From Verrucomicrobiota bacterium (GTDB lineage: Bacteria; Verrucomicrobiota; Lentisphaeria; JABSQK01; JAJFLO01), in assembly GCA_021772615.1 (NCBI GenBank), contig JAJFLQ010000025.1:1-57941 (forward strand): a stretch of DNA of 57,941 bases. The letters run 5' to 3'. The translations under genes and the position numbers were made by a program. Under the pieces are notes generated by a model. That model searched no databases. It saw only the letters and a list, made by a program, of their open reading frames with translations, and was not told the origin of the DNA. This document shows, one piece after another, positions 26,588 to 36,300 of this stretch; the first letter of the stretch is position 1, and every line of letters starts with the position of its first letter.

Positions 26588-28135
26588 ATGGACAACCACA
26601 TTCTGATGTCACTCGAACTGCGGTTGCGCAACCTGCTTCCCGCAAAGCTCTACGCAGAGGCATGGCTCGACCCGTCGACCGATAATCTTACCCGGATTTT
26701 TGAGCATCTGCGGACTCTGTATCACATCCTGAACGATTACGTCCCGGGCGATGTCAGTCACACGGGTACCAATGCCGCCTTGTCGCACAACTGGAAGAAT
26801 TGCACCTTGATGTGCACCGACCTTGTTGGTTTTACAACCATGCTCGAGCAGCACACGGTCGACAGCGACGATTCGCCCAGAAACATCCTTGACGTACTGA
26901 ACGATTACTTTTCCTCAATGCTCGATATCATCAGCCGCTCGAATGGGGTCATGCTTGAATTCACCGGCGACGCGCTCCTGGTGCAGTTCGAGACAGATGC
27001 TGCATACGGCCAAAACAGCACCGCGCACGCGGTCCGCGCCGGCTTGCGGATGCAACGGATGATGAAAAATCTCGGGTTTCGTTACGGTAGTGGCGACGAA
27101 ACTCTCGGCATGCGCATCGGTATTCACACCGGCAGGTTCATGAATGCAGACATCGGCACGCCGCGACGACGCGACCAGATCATCATCGGCAATACGGTGA
27201 AAGACAGCAAGATCGCGGAGGGCCGGGCGCAGGAGAATCGTGTCTGCCTCACTGCGGCCGCTCACAAGGCTGTGGGCGATATGTTTCGCGTCGAGCCGGG
27301 CGACAATGGCCATGTGATGGTGGTCGACGACCTGAGCGATGCCGAACTCGGCGATTGCGAGGTAACCGTATCCAGGCGGCGCCGACAGGCAAGCCTGATG
27401 CTGTTGGACTACAGTGATGAGGGCATTGTCGAGGGCATCAAAGAGGCACTCGAACTCGTGGAACCAAAGGCCTGCTACGTGCCCGGATCGATACTGACGC
27501 TATTGGTAGAGAATACCGATCAGGGTACAATCGCTCCGAAATTTGTAGACCTGTGCGTCGTATTCGTAACACTTCTTGGCCTCGGGGAAGCGGCCGATGA
27601 CGCGAAGCCCGGGGAAGAAGAAATCATTGCGCGTGCTTACTCCCATATCTTCACATTGATAAACGGTCTGGTGGAGGCGGAAAACGGGGTGTTGAAAAAA
27701 GTGACCTACCACCCGAATGGTTCGGACATTGTCATTTTTTTCGGTACACCGATGGGGCACATCGACGATTGCATACGCGCGGCCGGTGTTGCCCTTGATA
27801 TACGTCAAACTATCGCGGAATTCGAGCCGCTTACAATTGGCGGCCAAACGGTTCGAATAGGAAGCCAGACGGGCATCGCATGCGGACCGGTTTTCGTCGC
27901 CGAGATCGGCGCCACAAAAGGCCGGCGCGAGTACAATGCCCTGGGCGACACGATGAATACTGCAGCACGTCTGATGGCAAAATCGGATTGCGATCAGATA
28001 ATGATGACCAATGGTGTCCATGATCAGGTCAGTTCCCGGTACAACTGCCGACAGCTCGGCGACATGTCCTTTAAAGGCAAAGCCGCGAAACTCCCCGTGT
28101 TCGAGCTCGAAAGCCGACTGGTCTCCTCCGCCTGA
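26588..28135 (+). CDS. Class III nucleotide cyclase with two cyclase domains
   Basis: 515 aa, soluble. Domain 1 (about residues 70-270) has CTDLVGFTTMLE with metal ligand D78 and FTGDALLVQFE with D128. Domain 2 (about 320-505) has VVFVTLLGLGE where the first metal Asp is lost, then NGSDIVIFFG and YNALGDTMNTAARLM. A complete plus a degenerate domain recalls the C1-C2 pair of soluble adenylyl cyclase, with one active site at the interface. The product is probably cAMP; cGMP cannot be excluded. A signalling block follows downstream on the same strand. Confidence 0.8.
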   Translation: MDNHILMSLELRLRNLLPAKLYAEAWLDPSTDNLTRIFEHLRTLYHILNDYVPGDVSHTGTNAALSHNWKNCTLMCTDLVGFTTMLEQHTVDSDDSPRNILDVLNDYFSSMLDIISRSNGVMLEFTGDALLVQFETDAAYGQNSTAHAVRAGLRMQRMMKNLGFRYGSGDETLGMRIGIHTGRFMNADIGTPRRRDQIIIGNTVKDSKIAEGRAQENRVCLTAAAHKAVGDMFRVEPGDNGHVMVVDDLSDAELGDCEVTVSRRRRQASLMLLDYSDEGIVEGIKEALELVEPKACYVPGSILTLLVENTDQGTIAPKFVDLCVVFVTLLGLGEAADDAKPGEEEIIARAYSHIFTLINGLVEAENGVLKKVTYHPNGSDIVIFFGTPMGHIDDCIRAAGVALDIRQTIAEFEPLTIGGQTVRIGSQTGIACGPVFVAEIGATKGRREYNALGDTMNTAARLMAKSDCDQIMMTNGVHDQVSSRYNCRQLGDMSFKGKAAKLPVFELESRLVSSA

Positions 28136-28418
28136 CGGACCGGCCCGCGACGGGGACCATGCGGGTCGCTTGCATCAGAAATTCTCGCTGATATGAGCCG
28201 CAACGAGAACAATAACGGATCCCTGCCGGATTACAGCGATGCATACGGCCACCCCATTGGCTCCTCCGTACAAGATCACTGCAAATAACTCAAACCGCTT
28301 TGTGCGAACCGAACTGTCCCCACAATGCGCGTCAAATGTCACATGGTATTAAAATTGCGGGCACAACCACGTGATCGAATGAGGCGTTATTCGAACCAAT
28401 TGAAAGGAGGGCAGCAAT

Positions 28419-29492
28419 ATGACGTTGATTGGAAAGATCGCGGAATTCTTCAGTGCGCTTTTCGGCATTGCCGCGACACAGGCCGACAACAGTGCCGTGA
28501 GCACGTCGAGCGAACAGGCCGAACCGAGCGCCGATCCGCCAATCCCGATGGACTCGATGATAGAGGCCTATTGGCGCGAATATGTGCAGGGAAAGCATGA
28601 GGCGCGTGAAACCGTCAAAGCATTGGATGAGGACAAGATCTGCGCCGGCATTACCAAACGTGTCAATGACGGCACCTTCAGATTGATCGAGATACCGGCG
28701 AATATCCTGCGGGCGATGGAATTGATCCGCTCGGAGAATTTCAATTATTGCAACCTCGAGGAACACCTCCAGAACAGTCCGGCAATGGCCACGGAGATCA
28801 TCCGCATAGCCAACACAACCGCGTTCCGGCGGAAAAAATCAGCAGCAACGCTCCGCGACGCGATGGCGCGACTGGGGAAACGAACACTCCTGTCGGTTTT
28901 GTATTTCGGCACCACGCGAAGCTTCGTTGCAGGCAAAAAGCATCTGGAGCCCATCACTGAAAGTATCGTTGATCATTCGTATGCCGTTGCGACCATATCA
29001 CGCTACATGGCAGCAAGATACGGCTTCGACCCAGAAGAGGCTTTCCTCGCCGGCCTGCTGCATGACATCGGTAAAATTGCAATTGTAAGTGATGTTGCCG
29101 ACAACGCGGATATTCCCTACATGCACAAATATGCATCGGAGTATTTTTATGAGGACATACTGAATCCATTGCATGAGTACATTGGCGGAATCATTGTCGC
29201 CGGCTGGGATGTGAAGCCCGAGATCGCTCTGGCCATCTCCAGCCACCACCAGATCCAGGTCATCGCCGACGACAAGATCACCGAACAACACCGCCTGGCA
29301 GCACTGATAAACTTCTGCGATATCGTCGCACGGGTGCTTGGAAAAGGACGTTGGATTGATGAGCAAAACCTATTGTCGTTGCGATCCGCGGCGTTGATCG
29401 GCATCGCGGACACGAACGATAATATCGCCTATATCAACGATATCCTGTTATTGTTCGACGATACTCGCGACATGTTGGATCCCGCGACATAA
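28419..29492 (+). CDS. HDOD/HD domain signalling protein
   Basis: 357 aa. The HDOD domain spans about residues 85-290: LRAMELIRSENFNYCNLEEH, the helix ATEIIRIANTTAFRR, and a rare intact H215-D216 in GLLHDIGK, with further histidines in ISSHHQ. An AAAGGAGGG (28403-28411) before the ATG is one of the best ribosome-binding sites in the window. HDOD proteins generally regulate signalling; with the HD retained, phosphohydrolase activity is possible. It lies 283 nt after the cyclase gene. Confidence 0.78.
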   Translation: MTLIGKIAEFFSALFGIAATQADNSAVSTSSEQAEPSADPPIPMDSMIEAYWREYVQGKHEARETVKALDEDKICAGITKRVNDGTFRLIEIPANILRAMELIRSENFNYCNLEEHLQNSPAMATEIIRIANTTAFRRKKSAATLRDAMARLGKRTLLSVLYFGTTRSFVAGKKHLEPITESIVDHSYAVATISRYMAARYGFDPEEAFLAGLLHDIGKIAIVSDVADNADIPYMHKYASEYFYEDILNPLHEYIGGIIVAGWDVKPEIALAISSHHQIQVIADDKITEQHRLAALINFCDIVARVLGKGRWIDEQNLLSLRSAALIGIADTNDNIAYINDILLLFDDTRDMLDPAT

Positions 29493-29889
29493 CATCATCC
29501 GTTACGGACACTTGCCGAATTCCGTCAGGGGCTAGCCGTTGCCGAATCGCGATCGTGAATGTATGGTAACGCGGGCAGGATTAAGCGGCGGCTGGCGGTG
29601 TCTTCGCAATACATGCCCTCTACGAGCAGCCCAGGTTCCCTGGCCCCGCTTCTCACTTTTGCAGTAGTGAGATTTCATGATTGATGTATAGTAGCATAGG
29701 TCGGGTCATACTTTCTGCGGCACACTCCGTTAATGTACTGACATCTGAACGACGACGGTTGCGCAACCGTCGTCGTTGCCGAAGGCACGACCGATGTCAT
29801 TGCTCCCGATGAAATACCGGTGAATATTCGGTACGATAGCGATATCGCCACCCAGCCATTGTTACCGTGAGTCGTCTGGAAAACGCCAT
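29493..29889. other. Intergenic region with a perfect 30-bp palindrome
   Basis: These 397 nt lie between the HDOD gene and the first kinase. No ORF is convincing. The main feature is the palindrome at 29748-29777. The promoter of the kinase should be here but is not clear. Confidence 0.5.
29748..29777. repeat. Perfect 30-bp palindrome
   Basis: Positions 29748-29762 (AACGACGACGGTTGC) are the exact reverse complement of 29763-29777. There is no loop and no T run, so a standard intrinsic terminator is unlikely. It could be an operator for a dimeric regulator, a cruciform or part of a dispersed palindromic element. It lies 112 nt before the kinase start. Confidence 0.7.
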
Positions 29890-32800
29890 ATGGATTGCCC
29901 TTCATGCAAGTGCCTGGTCCGGGAAGGTGCGAAATTCTGCGATAGCTGCGGCGCTCCGCTGGAGGCAGCTACGGCACCACCGCTCATCCGCTCCGCAGCC
30001 GCCCGCCGTGCCATCATGTCATTTCCCTCACCCACAGGCGCCTCACAGGCGTCTCCACCAGAACCACAAGTCCCCCCTCCCCCGCAGCCGGCGCCGTCTT
30101 TCCTGAAGCCGACGGCAGGAGTTGCACAACCACCGCCTGCTGCCGGCCCTGCAATGTCACCACCAGGTGCCGAGGCATCTGCACGCCGCGAACCAGGAAC
30201 ACCGAATCCCGGCGGTGAGCTCTCCGAGATCATCAAGGATCGATACAAGGTGATCGAGAAATTGGGATTCGGTGGATTCGCCGAGGTATTCAGGGGCCGC
30301 GATCAAAACCTCGACCGTGACGTCGCGATTAAGCGAATTCTGAAAAAACACATGAATACGGAGGCAACCGGGCGGATTCTGCGCCGCTTTAAGAATGAGG
30401 CAAAATCGATTGCCAAGCTCAAACATGAGAACATTGTCGAAATTTACGACTACGACAATGACGACAAAGGCTACTACATCGTCATGGAGTATATCCGCGA
30501 TGGTACCCTGAAAGAGTACTTGAGCAAGAAGAAGATCATGCCGCCCAAACAAGCCGTAGGTCTGGTGAAGAAAATCGGCCACGCACTGCAATACGCACAC
30601 ATGAAGAATTTGATTCATCGTGATATCAAGCCCGACAATATCATGATTAACTACGATGACGGCAAGATGGTTCCAAAGATTGTCGATTTCGGACTTGCAC
30701 GGGTAAGCTACGGCCCTGATGAATCGGTGAGTGGAAAGGCCATGGGGACACCGGGATACATGGCCCCCGAGCAGCGTAAGGATGCCAAAAACGTAGACCA
30801 GCGTGCCGATATCTACGCCCTGGGAAAGGTCTTGTACAATCTGCTTACCGGAACGAATCCGGCGGACGTAATCCCCTCGTTTGTGCCCGAGCCGGCGCGT
30901 CTCGTTGAGATCATATTTAAGTGCATCGATCCGAATCCTCAGGACCGCTATGCGAGTATGGAGGAACTCATCACGGAGTTGGACAAGGTATATCCTGACG
31001 GTCAGGGCGATGCCGAGATATATGACGATGAATCTGCTGCCCAAGCAGCATGTCCGCAATGCCAGGAGGTGAATCCGGGAGGCACCAAATTCTGCGCGAA
31101 ATGCGGCGCATCGCTGTATATCAGCTGCCCGGAATGCGGCCGGGAGAACAAGGCAAGCAGCGTTGATTGCCTTGGTTGTGAAACACATATCGTCCAGTTT
31201 AACGAGATGACTGCGGCGCTTGAAACAGTCAAGAAATTGGCCCTCACACGTGACTGGCAGAACATTCTAAACACCTGCGAGACGCTGCCGAAAGCACCAT
31301 ACTTTCCCGGCCCGAAAGGAAAAAACCTTTACGCCGAGCTGCACGAAGCCTGCACACGCGCTAAAGCCAACGTCGTTGACGTGTCGGCACTGCGGGATCA
31401 ACTAAAGTCGGCAATGGCAGCCGGTGATCGAAAGGATGCAATCGCGATTGCCGATAAGATCCTGGCGACTCGACCGGCTGAAGACGACGTCCTTCAGATT
31501 CGCACCGAGCTGAAGCTCTGCCGGCTTGCCGAAGTTTTTGATAAGGGTTTTGCGAAACTCCGATTCCTCAAGGTCGAACACCGGTGTGATCCGGCACGAT
31601 CTGTTGTGGAGGACCTGAAGAAAGCGATTAATGCCTTTGAGCAGCCGGCCGGCTTTCAGTGGCCGACGGACTGGCAAGAGCGATTCGCGGAGCTCCAGCA
31701 GTTCGATGAAGAACTCAATGCCGACGAGGGCAACCTCAAGCAGCTGGAAATCGAAGCGCAGGCTGCCCTGGAGCGCAAGGACTTCAAAGCGTGCATCGAC
31801 CTTTGCAATCACGGTTTGACCATTTCGGAAAACGCGAAACAGTTTCTGACCCTCAAGCACCAGGCGTCGATGGGTTCGATAGAGAACGAGTATCACCAGA
31901 AAGACCAGATCATAGAGGAAAAGCGTAACCAGAAACTGGAAGAATTTCGAGAAATCGAAAGTGAACTGACGGAAGCATGGGAATCGCAGAATTTTGAGGC
32001 CTGCCTGGCACTTTGCGACGAACTTGAGACGTTTTCGATGGTATCCGGCAAATGTGAAGAGATCCAGCACAAGGCGTCTCACTACCTGAAACAAATCGAG
32101 CAGAACCTTGATACTGCGAATTTTTTCTATGACAAGAAGGACTGGTTGAAGGTCATCGAGGTATGTGACGACATATTGCGTATCAAGCCGGGGCACAAGC
32201 GCGCCCAGGAACTGCTTGATAGTGCAACATTTCAGTTCGGTCGCTCCAATAAGATAAGGAAATCCGCGGTTGCCATCTCCCTGATCGGTGTTGTCGCGGT
32301 CATTGGCGTGATCCTGCTCGGCGCCAAAGTGTTCGATCTCAGAACACATAAAAACGCGCGCATCCAGCACCAGAATGTCATAAGTGCGGTCGACGATCTC
32401 TATACGACCGCGCGAGAACAGGCGGCAGTAGACGGCACCGCAGCCATCGAGTTGCTGAATCAGGCGAGATATCGACTTGAGACAGCTGCAAGCAGCGAAT
32501 TCGTCAAACACCTTGATACGTCCGAGAAAAAGGAGCTGGAGACGCTGGCAACCCGAATCGTCGAACTCAAGAAAGGCATTGTGAATGCCCGCAGCGCACA
32601 CCAGACCCGGTACCGGCTTGCATTGAATACACTCCAAAGCGCAGAGCGACTCACCTCGACGCGTGTAGAGGAAACCTGCAAATTATACCTGCTTGCTTTC
32701 GAGCAACTTTCTGCGGTGCAGGACGAGACTGTCATGACGTTTCTGGAGAATTCACAGAAAATCGACATATCCAACCTGCGGCGACGCATCGAAAATAGTT

Positions 32801-33261
32801 GTCGGCAGCGCATCTTTGGCGATGTCGTCAATGCGAAGTTGCACGCTGAGCGGGTGAACGCGGAGAGCGAACCGGCTTTCGAACTGGCAGACCAGAAGCT
32901 TACGGCAGCCAGGACTGTGTTTAACGACAGCGATTTTCAGGCGGCGGCGGACCTGGCCATTGCGGCTGATAAGGGATTTCATGAAGCCGCAGACACAGTG
33001 ATGAAACGGAACGAATTTAACGCCATGAGAGGCGGCTTTCTTGAACGCATTAACAGGATCGACTACTCACGACTGAAGAATCTTGCACCGGAAAAGGCAA
33101 TCCAGATCGATAAGGCACGACGAGCGGCTAATAAGGCATTGAATAATAATGACTATGATTTGGCGACGCTTCACTTCAAGACAGCAACGACTCTTCTGGA
33201 AATCGCAGAAGATTTTTTGGCGAAACATATATCTGCCAAAAGCGCTGAATCGGCGGATTGA
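29890..33261 (+). CDS. Transmembrane Ser/Thr protein kinase with zinc ribbons
   Basis: 1123 aa. An N-terminal zinc ribbon (C3, C6, C17, C20) is followed by a Pro-rich linker (about 25-110). The kinase domain (about 117-368) has LGFGGFAEVF, K148 in VAIK, D245 in HRDIKPDN, D266 in DFGLAR and MAPEQ. Two more Cys4 ribbons follow (C388/391/402/405 and C413/416/427/430). A helical repeat region with TPR-like elements covers about 440-790. One membrane segment is at 792-815, leaving about 300 residues, mostly helical, outside. All catalytic residues are present. The layout suggests a cytoplasmic kinase controlled by a periplasmic helical sensor. Confidence 0.85.
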   Translation: MDCPSCKCLVREGAKFCDSCGAPLEAATAPPLIRSAAARRAIMSFPSPTGASQASPPEPQVPPPPQPAPSFLKPTAGVAQPPPAAGPAMSPPGAEASARREPGTPNPGGELSEIIKDRYKVIEKLGFGGFAEVFRGRDQNLDRDVAIKRILKKHMNTEATGRILRRFKNEAKSIAKLKHENIVEIYDYDNDDKGYYIVMEYIRDGTLKEYLSKKKIMPPKQAVGLVKKIGHALQYAHMKNLIHRDIKPDNIMINYDDGKMVPKIVDFGLARVSYGPDESVSGKAMGTPGYMAPEQRKDAKNVDQRADIYALGKVLYNLLTGTNPADVIPSFVPEPARLVEIIFKCIDPNPQDRYASMEELITELDKVYPDGQGDAEIYDDESAAQAACPQCQEVNPGGTKFCAKCGASLYISCPECGRENKASSVDCLGCETHIVQFNEMTAALETVKKLALTRDWQNILNTCETLPKAPYFPGPKGKNLYAELHEACTRAKANVVDVSALRDQLKSAMAAGDRKDAIAIADKILATRPAEDDVLQIRTELKLCRLAEVFDKGFAKLRFLKVEHRCDPARSVVEDLKKAINAFEQPAGFQWPTDWQERFAELQQFDEELNADEGNLKQLEIEAQAALERKDFKACIDLCNHGLTISENAKQFLTLKHQASMGSIENEYHQKDQIIEEKRNQKLEEFREIESELTEAWESQNFEACLALCDELETFSMVSGKCEEIQHKASHYLKQIEQNLDTANFFYDKKDWLKVIEVCDDILRIKPGHKRAQELLDSATFQFGRSNKIRKSAVAISLIGVVAVIGVILLGAKVFDLRTHKNARIQHQNVISAVDDLYTTAREQAAVDGTAAIELLNQARYRLETAASSEFVKHLDTSEKKELETLATRIVELKKGIVNARSAHQTRYRLALNTLQSAERLTSTRVEETCKLYLLAFEQLSAVQDETVMTFLENSQKIDISNLRRRIENSCRQRIFGDVVNAKLHAERVNAESEPAFELADQKLTAARTVFNDSDFQAAADLAIAADKGFHEAADTVMKRNEFNAMRGGFLERINRIDYSRLKNLAPEKAIQIDKARRAANKALNNNDYDLATLHFKTATTLLEIAEDFLAKHISAKSAESAD

Positions 33262-33282
33262 CGAGTTTGTCCCTGCAGTTTG

Positions 33283-33311
33283 TTGAAATCTTTCATCCAC
33301 GCGTCTACACT
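33283..33311 (+). promoter_or_regulatory. Sigma70-type promoter before the LRR kinase
   Basis: TTGAAA (33283-33288), a 17-nt spacer and TACACT (33306-33311), in the 124-nt gap between the two kinase genes. The leader to ATG 33386 is about 68 nt, so the second kinase can be expressed independently of the first. Confidence 0.45.
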
Positions 33312-33385
33312 ACTGTCGAAGTGGTGTGTGATGATACAGTCAAAAACGGGCTGCGGCGCAGGCGAGGACGGGCTTTCCTAAAACT

Positions 33386-36300
33386 ATGAGAAGAAACGAC
33401 AACGACAAGTCATCCGGCAAGATACCGTCGTCAGAAGATCCGGGCTCGTTACCACCCGATGCGCTGGGCTCGAATGATTTCGACGATGATTTCGACGATG
33501 ATGATTACGCGCCGACAATCATGGAATCCCCGGCTGGAAAGGGGACGGACGCGCCCAACGACGCCGTCTTCGACGCAGAACCCGAGCCTGAAGACGCCGA
33601 GTTTGAAGACGGGTTCGACGATCACTCGCCGACTATCATGGAACGCCCTTCTGAGGGGAGCGACGACGACGACGCGGATGGCACGGACGCCCCCGACTTC
33701 GACGATGGCTTTGATGATTTTTCGCCGACAATCATGGAGACTCCTAATGCCGCACCGGAAGAGGAATCAGACGAATTCGACGACTACTCTCCTACAATCA
33801 TGGAAAATCCTGGTACGCGACCTGCAGACGCCGGGTCCAAGGACAACGAAGCCGACGACCACGATAGCCTGAACATCTACGACGACTTCGATGACGACGA
33901 CTTCGCTCCCACTATCATGGAGTCGCCGGCCGCCGATGCGTTGGGGGAGAAGGCATCATCCGGATCGACAACGAATACCTACGAGCAATTCGAAGCCGAC
34001 GATGATGATTTTGCTCCGACGATTGCCGAGCGCCCCGGGGAGAAAACCGTTGCGCCCGACAGCGATCAAGGCGAAACCAAAACGTTCTTCAGCATCACGC
34101 AACATATTCATCCTGCCGCCAAGAGCCTCTTTTCCAGCGCGGGCGCGGAGGCGCTCAAGGACGAAATCGAAGTCCAAAAATACCAGATTGGAGAGCGCAT
34201 CGCAGAAGGCGGAATGGGCGCGATTATCAGCGCCAGCGACCTGAACATCCGCCGTGACGTCGCCATGAAGGTGTTGCTCGAGGGCAAGCAGCACAGTGAG
34301 GACAACGTCTTCCGCTTCATCGAAGAGGCTCAGGTTACAGGCCAGCTGGAACACCCGAGTATCGTGCCGGTTTATGAGCTGGGTTTCAACGATCAGGGCG
34401 AGGTATTTTACTCGATGAAGTTCGTGAAGGGTGTCACGCTAAAAGACATCCTCAAGAAGATCCGCAATGGGGACGCAAAAACAATCGAGGAAAATCCGCT
34501 GCCGCGCCTGCTGACGATCTACCAGAAGATTTGTGATGCAATGGCGTTCGCGCATTCAAAAGGAGTGATCCACCGCGACCTGAAACCGGAAAATGTCATG
34601 ATCGGCGGCTTCGGTGAGGTCCTCGTGATGGACTGGGGTCTGGCTAAAAATATAGGTGTTGACGCTGGCGACGGCGTGTCAACCATTCGCTCGCAGGTCG
34701 ATCCAAAGGTCATGAGAGGCGAAGGGGATCGCGAGGCACCTCTGGATCATGCCGTACCGCTTGCCAACACGACCGATACGGTAACGGCAACCCGAGGAAT
34801 GGATTCCCTGTTTACCAACGTCGACAGCGAATCGATGAATACCATGGACGGCGCGATCATGGGAACGCCGAACTTCATGGCGCCAGAACAGGCAACGGGC
34901 CAAAATGAAAAAATGGATGCCCGTACCGACATCTACGCTCTAGGCGGGATCCTCTACAATATCCTCACCTTGCGGGTGCCGATTTCGGGCAAATCATTAA
35001 CCGAGATGATGGTGAACATCGTCCGCGGCAATATCCCGGCGCCGGTCACGTTCAATCAACCATCGCGCAAGCCTGCCGGCAAGGGCGGCAAGGGTGGCAA
35101 GGTCATTCGCTTCCTGCATTGCCCCAATGGCAAGATTCCCGACGCGCTGTCCGCGGTAACGATGAAAGCGATGGCAGTGAAGCAGGAGGAACGCTACCAG
35201 ACAGTCCTCGAACTCCAGAAAGACATAGAGGCGTACCAGGGTGGTTTCGCCACATCGGCCGAAGAGGCTGGCTTTCTCAAACTGATTTACCTCCTGATAA
35301 TGCGACACAAACTGGTGTCGACAATCTTGCTGGGAAGCTTGGTGGTCATCGCGGCGATTTCATGGGTATCGTACCGAGAGGTGAGTGAGCGCAACATAAA
35401 GTTGCAGTCCAAGAATAAGGAAGTCGAACAACAAAATATCCAGCTTGCTTCGCAAAAGGTCACCCTCGAGGAGCAGAAAGTAACGCTTGAAAACCGCAAG
35501 AAGGATCTGGAGTCGACGATCGACAAACTGGAAGCGGAACAGCGCCGCACCGAATCAGAACGGAAGGCGAAGGAGCTGGAGAGAAAACTGAAGGATCAGG
35601 AACGCGAGGAAAAACTCGCCCAAATGCTGGCGCGCGAGGAAGAGCGGAAGGCGAAAGAGATGGAGCGGGAGTTAAAGGAGATAGAACGGGAGGAAAAACT
35701 AAAAGAGCGCGAGGAAAAACTGAAAGAACGCGAGTTGCGCAAGAAGAAGGAAGAACTAGCGAAGCAGGAACAGGAAAAACGCGAAGAAGTGCAGAAGACA
35801 ACGGCGCCGGAATTCGTGACCAAAGCCAGTGCCTTGGCGGGGGTGATGAAATGGGATGCGGCTATGGAAGCTGCTGATACTGCGTTGGATCTGGATGAAT
35901 TCCTGAGCGAGGCCTGGTATCTCAAAGGATGGCTTTTGTTGGGAAATCTGGAATTCGACGAAGCTGTGACGGCGTTCGAGCGCAGTATTGAGAAGGATCC
36001 CCTGGGCCTACGTAAATTGGCGAAAAAATTTGCGGCCAAGAAAAAGAGGAATTTCGGCGAACTGGGATATTTTGACCTCAAGGGATTATGCAAAGTCGTA
36101 CGCGACAAGAATGACTTTGTGCTGGGGGACCGCCTCTACCAGTTGACTCTCGAGAATGAACGCCAGATCATTGAGCGATTGAATAAGATCAAGTACGAGC
36201 TCAAGCGAACAAATCTCGAACTCAATGATATTCATTACCAATACACATTCAGTGACAACACAATTAGCCTGGATCTGTCTAACAACGCGGGACTGCGAAA

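Noticed and set aside
30157..32637. Long minus-strand ORFs of 343 and 411 aa
   Set aside because: Antisense to the zinc-ribbon kinase; Cys-, Phe- and Leu-rich composition typical of a reversed frame.
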